From Hyphomicrobium sp. LHD-15 (GTDB taxonomy: Bacteria; Pseudomonadota; Alphaproteobacteria; Rhizobiales; Hyphomicrobiaceae), in contig NZ_JAVIFT010000003.1 in the NCBI RefSeq assembly GCF_031157355.1, forward strand, positions 124,001 to 188,000: 64,000 nt of DNA. The letters run 5' to 3'. The position numbers were made by a program, and so were the translations under genes. The notes below the pieces were generated by a model. That model made no database searches and was not told the DNA's origin. It worked only from the letters and a program-made list of their open reading frames with translations. The first letter of the stretch is position 1. Each line of letters begins with the position of its first letter. This document shows, in pieces, positions 17,370-25,737 of this stretch.

Positions 17370-18482
17370 ATGTTTCGGCGCGTCATTGCCTGGTTGAGTG
17401 TGATCTTCGCCATTGCCGCAGTCGCGGGTGGGCTGGGCTTCTATAAATACAATGAGATCCAAGTCGCGATTGCAGCGGCCCAGGCAACACCGGAGCCCGT
17501 AGAGGCCGTCGTCTCCGTGCGCGCGCGCGAAGGCAAATGGTCGACCTCCACCCGCGCCATCGGCAGCGTCGTCGCGCTGCGTCAGGTCGAGATCAAGAAC
17601 GAGATCGCGGGCGTCATCTCGGAGATCGGCTTCACATCCGGCGCCGTCGTCGAGAAAGGCGCATTGATCGTCAAATTCGACACCCGCCAGGAAGAAGCAG
17701 CCCTCGCCGCCTCCGAGGCCGACGCACGCCTAGCGAAACTGACACTCGATCGCCGCGAAGGATTGCGCGGCAGTGCAGCCTTCTCTCCCCAGGAGCTGGA
17801 TCGCTCACGCGAGGAATTCGCCGCCGCAACCGCACGCGCCCTCAATCTGCAAGTCGTCGTCGAGAAAAAACGGATCGTCGCGCCATTCCGCGCCCGCGTC
17901 GGCATCACCAACTGGCAACCCGGCGCCTTCCTCGATGCCGGCACGCTCATCGTGACGCTCCAGGGCACGGACGACGACGCCTACGTCGATTTTTCACTGC
18001 CGCAGGATGCCGCCGCCGCAATCCGTCCAGGCTCGACCGTCAACATGAGCGGAGCCGTGGTTCCGGGCCACGAAACCACTGCCAGCGTCATTGCCGAGGA
18101 CAATAGCGCCGACGGCAGCAACCGCTCGGTTCGCTTCCGCGCCGTCGCCAAGGGGTTGGGCGAACGCCTTCGCCCCGGCACGTTCGTCGACGTCACGGTC
18201 CGCACCTCGGAACCCCGCGCTGCGATCATGGTACCGCTGGCCGCGGTTCGCCGCTCGCCGAATGGCCAGCACGTCTTCGTGCTCGTCGACGAGCAAGGCA
18301 AACTCCGCGCCCGCGAGCGTCCGGTCCAAACCGGTGCCGTAGAAGGCGACGAGATCGCCGTCGACAAGGGCCTCGCCGCCGGAGAGCTTGTTGCCGCATC
18401 GGGATCGTTCAAGCTGCGCGACGGCTTGCTTGTCGACATCGGCGAAACACCCGCCGCGCCCGCCGCCGTCGGCGTGAACTAA
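17370..18482 (+). CDS. RND efflux membrane-fusion (periplasmic adaptor) protein
   Basis: A 370-residue HlyD/AcrA-type adaptor linking an inner-membrane RND pump to an outer-membrane channel. The N-terminus has one membrane anchor (residues 4-25, VIAWLSVIFAIAAVAGGLGF). The order barrel, lipoyl-like half (VVALRQVEIKNEIAGVISEIGF), coiled-coil hairpin (about 95-150), lipoyl half (VVEKKRIVAPFRARVGITNW) and membrane-proximal domain is readable. The ATG at 17370 is chosen for its GAGGGA; a second ATG fifteen bases upstream lacks one. It is followed 12 bases later by the pump. The lack of a TolC-like gene nearby implies use of a shared outer-membrane channel. Confidence 0.88.
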   Translation: MFRRVIAWLSVIFAIAAVAGGLGFYKYNEIQVAIAAAQATPEPVEAVVSVRAREGKWSTSTRAIGSVVALRQVEIKNEIAGVISEIGFTSGAVVEKGALIVKFDTRQEEAALAASEADARLAKLTLDRREGLRGSAAFSPQELDRSREEFAAATARALNLQVVVEKKRIVAPFRARVGITNWQPGAFLDAGTLIVTLQGTDDDAYVDFSLPQDAAAAIRPGSTVNMSGAVVPGHETTASVIAEDNSADGSNRSVRFRAVAKGLGERLRPGTFVDVTVRTSEPRAAIMVPLAAVRRSPNGQHVFVLVDEQGKLRARERPVQTGAVEGDEIAVDKGLAAGELVAASGSFKLRDGLLVDIGETPAAPAAVGVN

Positions 18483-18494
18483 GGAAGCGGTCCC

Positions 18495-21400
18495 ATGCGC
18501 GCGCTCGAAATTTTCGTCCGGCGGCCGGTGATTGCCATCGTCGTCAACCTTGCGCTGGTCTTGATCGGCCTCAGGGCGGCGACACAACTGCCGATCCAGC
18601 AGTATCCGCGCATCGAAAGCTCCTCGATCGTCATCACGACCGTTTACGTCGGCGCCTCTGCCGAGAGCATTCGCGGTTTCGTGACCACGCCCATCGAGCG
18701 CGCCGTCTCCTCGATCACCGGCATCGACTACGTGGAGAGTTCGAGCGTCGCGGGCGTGAGCACGGTAACGGCACGTTTGAAGCTCAACCACCCGAGTACG
18801 GTCGCGCTCGCCGAAGTCGGCAACCGCCTCGATCAAATCAGAAGCGAGCTCCCGTCCGAAGTCGAGAGCCCGGTGGTCGAGGTGCAGCGCGCCGATCGGC
18901 CCTACGCCACCTTCTACGTCAGCGTCACCTCGGAAAGCATGACGCCGCCGGAGATCACCGACTATCTCTCCCGAAATATCCAGCCGCGCTTGAGCACCAT
19001 CGCGAACGTGCAGCGTGTCGGCCTCGAAGGCGCACGTCCCCAGGCTATGCGCATCTGGCTCGACGCCGACCGGCTCGCCGCCTTCGGCCTCGGCGCGAAC
19101 GAGGTGGAGGCCGCCCTCCAGCGCAACAACTTCCTCGCCGCCGTCGGCCGCACCAAAGGCAACGAAGTCCAGGTCGACCTGCTTGCCAACACCGATTTGA
19201 AGAGCGTCGAGGAATTCGAGCGTCTCATCGTCCGCGAGGACAAGAAAAACATCGTCCGCATCTCGGATCTCGGCCGCGTCGAGCTCGGCTCGGAGGAAGA
19301 GACCGCCAACGTACGCGACAACGGCAAGGACGCGGTCTATCTCTCGGTCTGGCCGCTTCCCGGCGCCAACGAGATCAGCGTCGCCTACGCGCTCCGCGAC
19401 GCGCTCGACAACATCCGTCCCGACCTGCCCGCCGGAACCGACATCGCGCTCGCCTACGACGGCACCGTCTACATGGAAAATTCGCTGAAGGAGATCGGCA
19501 AGACCTTCACCGAAACTGTGCTGATCGTCGGCCTCATCGTGTTCCTGTTCTTGGGCTCTTGGCGCAGCGCGCTGGTTCCCCTCGTCACCATTCCGATCTC
19601 TCTCATCGGCGCCACCGCCGCCATGCTGGCGATGGGCTTCTCGCTCAATCTGTTGACGCTGCTGGCCATCGTGCTCTCGGTCGGCATCGTCGTCGACGAC
19701 GCCATCGTCGTGGTCGAGAACGTCTCGCGCCACATGCAGAATGGGATGGGCCGTATTCAGGCAGCTCTCGTCTCGACGCGCCAGCTCTTCACGCCGATCA
19801 TCGCCATGACCATCACGCTCGCCGCGGTCTACGCGCCGATCGGTTTCTTGTCGGGCCTGACCGGCGTGCTGTTCAAGGAGTTTGCGTTCACGCTCGCCAT
19901 CGCCGTCATCGTTTCGGGCTTCGTCGCGATTACGCTGTCGCCGATCATGAGCGCCTACACGGCGCCCGAGGGTGGTCAGGAGAGCCGCTACGGCCGCTTC
20001 GTGGGCCACGCGCTCGATCGGCTCTCGGACACCTACGGCCGCTGCCTCGATGTCGTCCTCGATCTGCGCGCGCAGGTCTTGGCGTTCGGCGCGTTCATTT
20101 GCCTGCTCGCCGTCCCGCTCTATCTGTTCTCCTCGCAGGAGCTGGCGCCGGTGGAGGACGAGGGCTTCATCCTGCTGATGGTCAACTCGGCCCCCGACGC
20201 CTCGCTCGCCTACACCTCCGGCCACATGGACAAGGTTCTGAAGATCGGCGAGGCGCTGCCGGAATACGACGGCATGTTCGAGATCGTCTTTCCCTCGAAC
20301 GGCTTCGGCGGCTTCATGCTGAAGAACTGGCACGATCGCGCCCGCACCGCGAAGGAGATCCAGCCCGAGATCTATGGCGCCGTCTCGAAGGTCAAGGAGC
20401 TGCAGATTTTCCCGGTGCTGCCTCCGGCTCTGCCCGGCGCGGGCAACTACGACGTCGAACTCGTGCTGAAAGGCCCGGGCACACCCGAGCAGATGGCCGA
20501 CTACGCCGGCAAGCTCGTCAACGCCGCCTTCGCAAGCGGCCAGTTCATGTTCGCCGATACCGATCTCAAGATTGACCTGCCGCAGGTTCTCGTCACGGTC
20601 CACCGCGAACGGGTCGCCGACCTCGGCCTCGATCTCGCCGATGTGGGCCGACAACTCGGCATCCTGATTTCCGGAAACTACGTCAACCGCTTCACGCGCG
20701 AAGGCCGCGCTTACAAAGTCATTCCGCAGGTCAACCTCGACGCGCGTGCCGTCGCTTCGCGCCTGCTCGACTACAAGATCCGCGCCCGTGACGGTACCCA
20801 AATCCCGGTCTCCGCCATCGCCAGCCTCGAAACCCGAACCGCACCCCGCACGCTTTCTCGCTTCCAGCAGGCCGACAGCTTCCGCGTCTACGGCGGCGTC
20901 GCGCCCGGCATCACCAAGGCGGCCGCCCTCGAAACGCTCGAAACCGCCGCACGCTCCATCCTGCCGGCCGACTACACGATCGATTATGCCGGTGAATCGC
21001 GCCAGCTCCGCCAGGAAGGCACTACCCTCGCCGGAACCCTCGGCTTCGCAGTCCTGCTCATCTATCTCGTGCTCGTCGCCCAGTTCGGCAGTTTCCGCGA
21101 TCCATTGGTGGTGCTGCTGGGCTCGGTCCCGCTCGCCCTTTCGGCTGCCCTCGTCTTCACGTTCCTGGGCTTCACCACCATCAACATTTACAGCCAGATC
21201 GGGCTCATCACGCTCGTCGGCCTCATCGCCAAGAACGGCATTCTGATCGTCGCCTTCGCCAACGAGTTGCAGAAGCAGGGACTGAGCAAGATCGCCGCCA
21301 TCCGCGAGGGCGCCAAAACCCGCCTCCGCCCCATTCTGATGACGACCGCGGCCACCGTGTTCGGCCATCTGCCGCTCGTCTTCGTGACAGGCGCCGGCGC

Positions 21401-21572
21401 CGAAGCCCGCAACAGCATCGGCATCATGCTGGTCTCCGGCATGGCCATCGGAACCGTGTTCACCCTCTTCATCCTGCCCGTGATCTATCTGGTGCTCGCC
21501 GCCGAGCACAAACCCGAGCACGAGCTGGAAGAAGCCCCACCCCCGTCGCGGGCATTGGAATTCCCGGCTTAG
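18495..21572 (+). CDS. RND-family multidrug/solute efflux pump, inner-membrane subunit
   Basis: A 1025-residue proton-driven pump with the standard AcrB/MexF length and topology: one membrane segment near the start, a large periplasmic loop (about 35-335), six segments (about 335-545 including LLTLLAIVLSVGIVVDDAIVVVENVSRHM with the paired aspartates of the proton relay), a second periplasmic loop and five closing segments (GLITLVGLIAKNGILIVAFANELQ). The sequence resembles the HAE1 multidrug group. It is co-transcribed with the adaptor. The two-component genes that follow after 187 bases may control it, but this is not shown. Substrate unknown. Confidence 0.92.
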   Translation: MRALEIFVRRPVIAIVVNLALVLIGLRAATQLPIQQYPRIESSSIVITTVYVGASAESIRGFVTTPIERAVSSITGIDYVESSSVAGVSTVTARLKLNHPSTVALAEVGNRLDQIRSELPSEVESPVVEVQRADRPYATFYVSVTSESMTPPEITDYLSRNIQPRLSTIANVQRVGLEGARPQAMRIWLDADRLAAFGLGANEVEAALQRNNFLAAVGRTKGNEVQVDLLANTDLKSVEEFERLIVREDKKNIVRISDLGRVELGSEEETANVRDNGKDAVYLSVWPLPGANEISVAYALRDALDNIRPDLPAGTDIALAYDGTVYMENSLKEIGKTFTETVLIVGLIVFLFLGSWRSALVPLVTIPISLIGATAAMLAMGFSLNLLTLLAIVLSVGIVVDDAIVVVENVSRHMQNGMGRIQAALVSTRQLFTPIIAMTITLAAVYAPIGFLSGLTGVLFKEFAFTLAIAVIVSGFVAITLSPIMSAYTAPEGGQESRYGRFVGHALDRLSDTYGRCLDVVLDLRAQVLAFGAFICLLAVPLYLFSSQELAPVEDEGFILLMVNSAPDASLAYTSGHMDKVLKIGEALPEYDGMFEIVFPSNGFGGFMLKNWHDRARTAKEIQPEIYGAVSKVKELQIFPVLPPALPGAGNYDVELVLKGPGTPEQMADYAGKLVNAAFASGQFMFADTDLKIDLPQVLVTVHRERVADLGLDLADVGRQLGILISGNYVNRFTREGRAYKVIPQVNLDARAVASRLLDYKIRARDGTQIPVSAIASLETRTAPRTLSRFQQADSFRVYGGVAPGITKAAALETLETAARSILPADYTIDYAGESRQLRQEGTTLAGTLGFAVLLIYLVLVAQFGSFRDPLVVLLGSVPLALSAALVFTFLGFTTINIYSQIGLITLVGLIAKNGILIVAFANELQKQGLSKIAAIREGAKTRLRPILMTTAATVFGHLPLVFVTGAGAEARNSIGIMLVSGMAIGTVFTLFILPVIYLVLAAEHKPEHELEEAPPPSRALEFPA

Positions 21573-21624
21573 TTTCGCCTTGCGCGCCTGCCCTTGTGCC
21601 GGTTCTGTCGGAAAACCGGCCGCC

Positions 21625-21650
21625 CTTACCAATCTGTAACCCTCCCGTAA
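21625..21650. promoter_or_regulatory. Tandem GTAA repeat with 11-bp spacing, candidate OmpR-family operator
   Basis: GTAA occurs at 21636-21639 and 21647-21650, exactly 11 bases apart, the spacing at which OmpR/PhoB-type regulators bind tandem half-sites. The preceding 14 bases CTTACCAATCTGTA recur with one change at 23840-23853 upstream of the small secreted protein gene. Both sites lie before genes flanking the two-component system, so autoregulation is plausible. Confidence 0.45.
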
Positions 21651-21759
21651 GAGGCCGAACAGGTAACGGGCCTATATTTGCTTCAATACTTTCATCCCAT
21701 TGCCGTCCGGCAAGCGGCACCTCCGCCTATTCCGCCGGACTTTCATACGGACGCCAGCC

Positions 21760-22437
21760 ATGCGCGTGCTCCTCATTGAGGACGACCCCGATACCGCCGC
21801 ATATGTCATCAAGGGCCTCGAAGAAGAGGGCCACACCATCGATCACACTATCGACGGACGCGACGGCATCGCTCAAGCCATGGGCGAAACTTACGACGTC
21901 ATGATCGTCGATCGCATGCTCCCCGGCCTCGACGGCATGATGATCGTCAAGACGGTCCGCGCAGCCGGTCACAAGGTGCCGGTCATTTTTCTGACGGCAC
22001 TCGGCGGCGTCGATGACCGCGTCGATGGGCTCGACGCCGGCGGCGACGACTACCTCGTCAAGCCGTTCGCATTCTCGGAGCTGCTGGCCCGCCTCAATGC
22101 GCTCGCCCGCCGCCCGCATCTCAAGGGCGAGGAAACGCGCCTCAAGGTCGGTGATCTCGCGTTGGATCTCATTACCCGGAAGGTGTTCCGCGGCAGCACC
22201 GAGATCGATCTTCAACCGCGCGAGTTCCGCCTGCTCGAAGTGCTGATGCGCAACAAGGGACGCGTCGTCACCCGCACCATGCTGCTGGAGCGCGTCTGGT
22301 CGTTCCATTTCGATCCCAAGACCAGCGTCGTCGAAACCCACATTTCCCGCCTGCGCTCCAAGATCGACAAACCCTTCGCAACCGAGCTGATCCACACCAT
22401 CCGCGGCAGCGGCTACAGCTTGCACGAAGGGCCATGA
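21760..22437 (+). CDS. OmpR-family response regulator
   Basis: A 225-residue DNA-binding response regulator. The receiver domain (1-115) has the acidic pocket EDDP (residues 7-10), phospho-acceptor D51 (IVDRMLPGLDG), T79 and K101 (YLVKPF). The C-terminal winged helix (about 130-222) has the typical DLQPREFRLLEVLMRNKGRVVTRTMLLERVW and VVETHISRLRSKID. The start at 21760 gives the canonical MRVLLIEDDP opening. It precedes its kinase by 25 bases. In related bacteria this pairing often regulates envelope or efflux genes. Confidence 0.93.
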   Translation: MRVLLIEDDPDTAAYVIKGLEEEGHTIDHTIDGRDGIAQAMGETYDVMIVDRMLPGLDGMMIVKTVRAAGHKVPVIFLTALGGVDDRVDGLDAGGDDYLVKPFAFSELLARLNALARRPHLKGEETRLKVGDLALDLITRKVFRGSTEIDLQPREFRLLEVLMRNKGRVVTRTMLLERVWSFHFDPKTSVVETHISRLRSKIDKPFATELIHTIRGSGYSLHEGP

Positions 22438-22462
22438 CAATCCGAACGACAGGGAAACGCCC

Positions 22463-23833
22463 GTGCTGAAACGGACGCCCTTCCGCTTGGCGGCAACGTT
22501 CACGGCACTCTTTGCCACCACCGTCATCGTCCTGTTCGCGATCCTCTATTTCGGCATCAGCGCGAGTCTCGGCAGCCAGATCCGCATCCGCGCCCAGGAA
22601 ACGCTCGACGCGCTCGTTGCCGTGGATCGCCAGAAGGGCTTCGACGATCTCGCCGCCGTCGTTAACAGCGAGAGCGACTCGATCCGCGACGCCGATTTCA
22701 TCTTCGAGCTCGTCGATGAGAACGGCCAGCACGTCGCCGGCAATGCCCGTGGCATCAAACAATCCGGGACCTGGCTGACGCTCGAACGCGACGACATCCA
22801 GCCCGATTGGGACAATGGCGAGCCCGACGACCGCTTCCACGCCATCTGGCAGGACGTCTCGAAGGGGCGCCTGCTCGTCGGCAGCAGCGATCGCGAGCTG
22901 CGCCGGACGCAGAGATTTCTGCTCGAAGTGCTCGGCATCGGCCTCGTTTCCACGCTGTTGCTCGGCGGGCTTTGCGGCGCGTTTCTGGCCGCCCGCACGC
23001 AGCACCGCATCGACGCCTTCGCCAAAACACTGTCGGCTGTATCGGCCGGACAGATCGCCGCCCGTGTCCCGATGACCGAATCCGGCGACGACATCGATCA
23101 CGTCGGCGCTCAGGTCAACCAGACCCTCGACCACTTGCAGAAGCTGATCGAGAACGTCAATCAATCGTCATCCGATATCGCCCACGATCTGAAAAAGCCC
23201 GTCGGACGCCTGCGCCAGCGGCTCGACATCGCCGGGCGGAGTGCAAAAACGCCGGCGGAGTTTCGCGCCGCGATCGAAGCCGCACTTTCCGATCTCGACG
23301 CCACGATCGAAACCTTCGACGCGCTCTTGCGCATCACCCAGATCGAAGCCGGCGCCCGCAAGGCGCGCTTCGCCAACATTGACCTCGGCTCCGTTCTCGA
23401 CGACGTGGCTGACATCTACGAGGCCGTGGCCGAGGACGCCGGCCACACGCTGGCATGGACGACCGGCACCTACAAACCCGCGATCGTCAGAGGCGACCGC
23501 GAGCTTCTGCTGCAACTCTTTGCCAACCTGATCGAGAATGCCATCCGCCATTGCCCGCCCGGCACGCACATCGGGCTTACGCTCCGCGAAGAGCCGGACG
23601 CATTTAAGGCCGAGGTTTTCGACGATGGTCCCGGCATTCCGCAGCACGAGCGGGAGAAGGTATTTCGCCGCCTTTACCGGCTCGAACGCGCGCGCACCAC
23701 GCCAGGAAGCGGCCTCGGCCTCACCCTCGCCGCCGCCGTTGCCGAGCTGCACGGCGCCCGCATCGAGCTTGGCGACAAAGCCCCCGGCCTCAACGTCGCC
23801 ATTTCTTTTCCCAAGGCCAATACAAGCACTTGA
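22463..23833 (+). CDS. Sensor histidine kinase, partner of the adjacent response regulator
   Basis: A 456-residue membrane kinase starting at GTG with GGGAAA upstream. It has TM1 (about 10-32), a periplasmic sensor (about 33-152), TM2 (about 154-176) and HAMP (about 177-230). The phospho-acceptor H241 lies in SSDIAHDLKKPVGRLRQRLD, then come the ATPase boxes NLIENAIRHCPPG (N), DDGPGIP (G1) and GSGLGLTLAAAVAELHGA (G2). The H-box has DLKKPV where ELRTPL is commoner, and the F-box is short. The periplasmic part shows no known ligand motif. Confidence 0.92.
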   Translation: MLKRTPFRLAATFTALFATTVIVLFAILYFGISASLGSQIRIRAQETLDALVAVDRQKGFDDLAAVVNSESDSIRDADFIFELVDENGQHVAGNARGIKQSGTWLTLERDDIQPDWDNGEPDDRFHAIWQDVSKGRLLVGSSDRELRRTQRFLLEVLGIGLVSTLLLGGLCGAFLAARTQHRIDAFAKTLSAVSAGQIAARVPMTESGDDIDHVGAQVNQTLDHLQKLIENVNQSSSDIAHDLKKPVGRLRQRLDIAGRSAKTPAEFRAAIEAALSDLDATIETFDALLRITQIEAGARKARFANIDLGSVLDDVADIYEAVAEDAGHTLAWTTGTYKPAIVRGDRELLLQLFANLIENAIRHCPPGTHIGLTLREEPDAFKAEVFDDGPGIPQHEREKVFRRLYRLERARTTPGSGLGLTLAAAVAELHGARIELGDKAPGLNVAISFPKANTST

Positions 23834-23839
23834 GCCTCT

Positions 23840-23853
23840 CTTACCAATCCGTA
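23840..23853. repeat. Second copy of the CTTACCAATCYGTA motif
   Basis: CTTACCAATCCGTA repeats the 21625-21638 motif with a single difference. It lies just after the kinase stop and 97 bases before the small secreted protein gene. It may be a binding site shared by the response regulator promoter and this gene, or a coincidental short repeat. Confidence 0.4.
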
Positions 23854-23949
23854 TGTCCCCGGCCAAGAAGCCGCAAGCTTGGGCGCTCATAACTGTCTGC
23901 GTGGGGCGCTGGTGAGCCGGCGGCCCACGACGAGAAACAGGAGAAGTCC

Positions 23950-24213
23950 ATGTCCAAGAAGTTCGTCGCGCCGCTTGTTCTGGCCGGCCTCGCTGCCCTT
24001 TCGACGGCAGCCCTTGCCGCCGCACAAACCGCGACTGGAGATGTCAAATCGACCGATACCGCCAAACACGAGCTGACCCTCTCCAACGGGGAGACATTCG
24101 AGGTCGGCACGCATGTGAAGCTCGAAAAATTCAAAGCCGGCGACAAGGTCGCCATCACCTACGAAACCAAGGACGGCAAGATGGTCGCCTCCAAGGTTCA
24201 CCACTCGAAGTAA
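23950..24213 (+). CDS. Small exported protein, DUF1344-like
   Basis: An 87-residue protein with a signal peptide (LVLAGLAALSTAALAAAQ, cleavage near residue 25). The short mature domain GDVKSTDTAKHELTLSNGETFEV-type sequence (positions about 28-80) resembles the DUF1344/small OB-like periplasmic family found widely in Rhizobiales, with strands and a VGTHVKLEKFKAGDKVAITYE core. Its function is unknown. It follows the two-component genes by 116 bases and is followed by a shorter relative. Confidence 0.78.
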   Translation: MSKKFVAPLVLAGLAALSTAALAAAQTATGDVKSTDTAKHELTLSNGETFEVGTHVKLEKFKAGDKVAITYETKDGKMVASKVHHSK

Positions 24214-24269
24214 TCGCAAACCCATTTTCAACAGCAAAACCAGATCCCGAGACGAGTTAGGAAACACCC

Positions 24270-24539
24270 ATGAGACACATGAAGAAGCTGGCGATCGTCG
24301 CACTCGCAGTCACTGCAGGCGCCAGCGCGGCCGCTGCGGCAGGTCCGTCGGCGATGGAGGTGACGGGCCGGATTCAGCACCTCAATCCGCGCGCCCACCA
24401 CATCACGGTGAAGAGCCAGACCTATCGCTACAATCCGCGCCTTGCCGGCATGACGCTGCGCCGGGGCGAGGAAGTCCGCATCCTCTACCGCGAAAGCCAC
24501 GGCCAACGGATCGCAGTGAAGATCCTTCCCGCGGCTTGA
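24270..24539 (+). CDS. Small exported protein, paralogue-like to the preceding gene
   Basis: An 89-residue exported protein with a signal peptide (IVALAVTAGASAAAAAGP). The mature part (MEVTGRIQHLNPRAHHITVK, then RRGEEVRILYRES) has the same pattern as the preceding gene: a target strand, a basic turn, then an R/KxGxxVxIxY core. The two genes are 56 bases apart and probably arose by duplication. An in-frame alternative start at the fourth codon is possible. No function is known. A strong terminator follows. Confidence 0.75.
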   Translation: MRHMKKLAIVALAVTAGASAAAAAGPSAMEVTGRIQHLNPRAHHITVKSQTYRYNPRLAGMTLRRGEEVRILYRESHGQRIAVKILPAA

Positions 24540-24620
24540 CCTGACGACGACACTGCAGCCCTCCCTAGCTTGATCCCCCCAAGCCAACTTTGCACAAGAG
24601 CTTCGCAATCCCTGTGCAGC

Positions 24621-24654
24621 GGGGCCGCCCTCAAAAGCGGCCCCACTTTTTTTT
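24621..24654 (+). terminator. Rho-independent terminator after the small secreted protein genes
   Basis: GGGGCCGC (24621-24628) pairs with GCGGCCCC (24637-24644) over an 8-base loop, followed by AC and eight T. It ends the plus-strand transcript just before the convergent lipocalin-like gene. Confidence 0.92.
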
Positions 24655-24660
24655 GAGATC

Positions 24661-25737
24661 CTAATAACCCGTCATCTCGAGATAGCCGACGCCAGCGTGT
24701 GATCCACTGAAGCGCACCGGCCCTTCCCAATAGGGAAAGATCGTCGCCATCCAGCTTTCGGCATTGAGAGGCTTCGTCTCGATCGAAAGCCCACGGCTCT
24801 TCACCACCACTTTCCAGGAGATCGGAAGGCGCCGCCCCGCAACGTCCTTCTGGGCGAGCGGCGTCAAGGCAATGTCGGCCGCATCAAGCACGGAGGTCCG
24901 GCCATCGGCGCCGATCCAGCTTCCGGCGCGATAAAAATCGCCGTCCGCACCCCGCAATTGAAACAGCATCAGCTTGTCGCCGCCGGGCAGGTGCAGCGAG
25001 AACCAGTCCCAACCCTTTTGGTCGGCAGCGAGCGGCTGGCTGCTCCACTCGCGATCCATCCAGGCCTGTCCCGTCACGGCGATCGAACGGCCAGACAATG
25101 TCAGCGTCCCGCTGACCTCGAAAAACGGCTGGCTATAGTAGTAGGAGGCCTGGCCGCGTTCGGATTTACGGCTGTAGCCGTTGTCGCCTTGCAGCGCTGG
25201 TGCGTATCCGGTCTTGAGTGCGAGGGAATAGGAAAAATCGGCGCCCTTCGCCGTCAACAGCGTCGAGCCTAATCCCGAAGCGTTCGCGCTCTCAGTACTC
25301 ACGAACGACCAATCGTCGATCCACGCATGGAATGGATGCGCCTTCGCACCCGCCTGCCCGATGCCACCTCGCGCCAGCGTTTCAGCAAAGCGATGCTCCT
25401 TCGCACTCGTCACCGCCGCATGCCCCATCCACACCTGCTGGCTCGCCCAACCTTCCCGTTCCGGACCGGGCGACAGCGCTTGCCGGAACAGCGTCCACTG
25501 CACGCCGTAAGCATTGCCGTCGGCGTCCTTGAGGTTGGCCGTCACGTACCACCATTCGATGCGGTAGTCGGGGTGGGCACCGAAATCTTCGGGAAACGAA
25601 AGCGACTTCCCCGGCACTACGTCCGCAAAGCCGGACGCACTATCGCCAAGCCCCGCAAAGCCCCCTGCACCTGCGCGCTCCACGCCCCAGGCGAGCGCGG
25701 TGATTGCAAACAGCACGACGATCGCCCTAACGCTCAT
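24661..25737 (-). CDS. AttH/CrtC-like lipocalin-fold exported protein
   Basis: A 358-residue exported protein of the AttH/hydroxyneurosporene-synthase-like family (two lipocalin-like barrels). It has a signal peptide (residues 1-24) followed by SFPEDFGAHPDYRIEWWYVTANL, the family hallmark. Further motifs are FHAWIDDWSF, GQAWMDREWSSQPL and GWDWFSLHL. In bacteria AttH commonly accompanies an FtsX-like ABC system (AttEFG). The start overlaps the permease 3' end by 11 bases. It is the last gene of a seven-gene minus-strand operon beginning with Mo-hydroxylase genes. It may bind or shuttle a lipid or hydrophobic product in the periplasm; carotenoid hydration is unlikely because no other carotenoid gene is present. 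Confidence 0.85.
   Translation of the reverse strand: MSVRAIVVLFAITALAWGVERAGAGGFAGLGDSASGFADVVPGKSLSFPEDFGAHPDYRIEWWYVTANLKDADGNAYGVQWTLFRQALSPGPEREGWASQQVWMGHAAVTSAKEHRFAETLARGGIGQAGAKAHPFHAWIDDWSFVSTESANASGLGSTLLTAKGADFSYSLALKTGYAPALQGDNGYSRKSERGQASYYYSQPFFEVSGTLTLSGRSIAVTGQAWMDREWSSQPLAADQKGWDWFSLHLPGGDKLMLFQLRGADGDFYRAGSWIGADGRTSVLDAADIALTPLAQKDVAGRRLPISWKVVVKSRGLSIETKPLNAESWMATIFPYWEGPVRFSGSHAGVGYLEMTGY

Noticed and set aside
17994-21632. 1212-codon open frame on the minus strand opposite the RND pump
   Set aside because: It is the antisense shadow of a high-GC gene: composition is Asp/Glu/Arg/Gly-rich, without recognisable domains, and the plus strand encodes a full-length RND pump.
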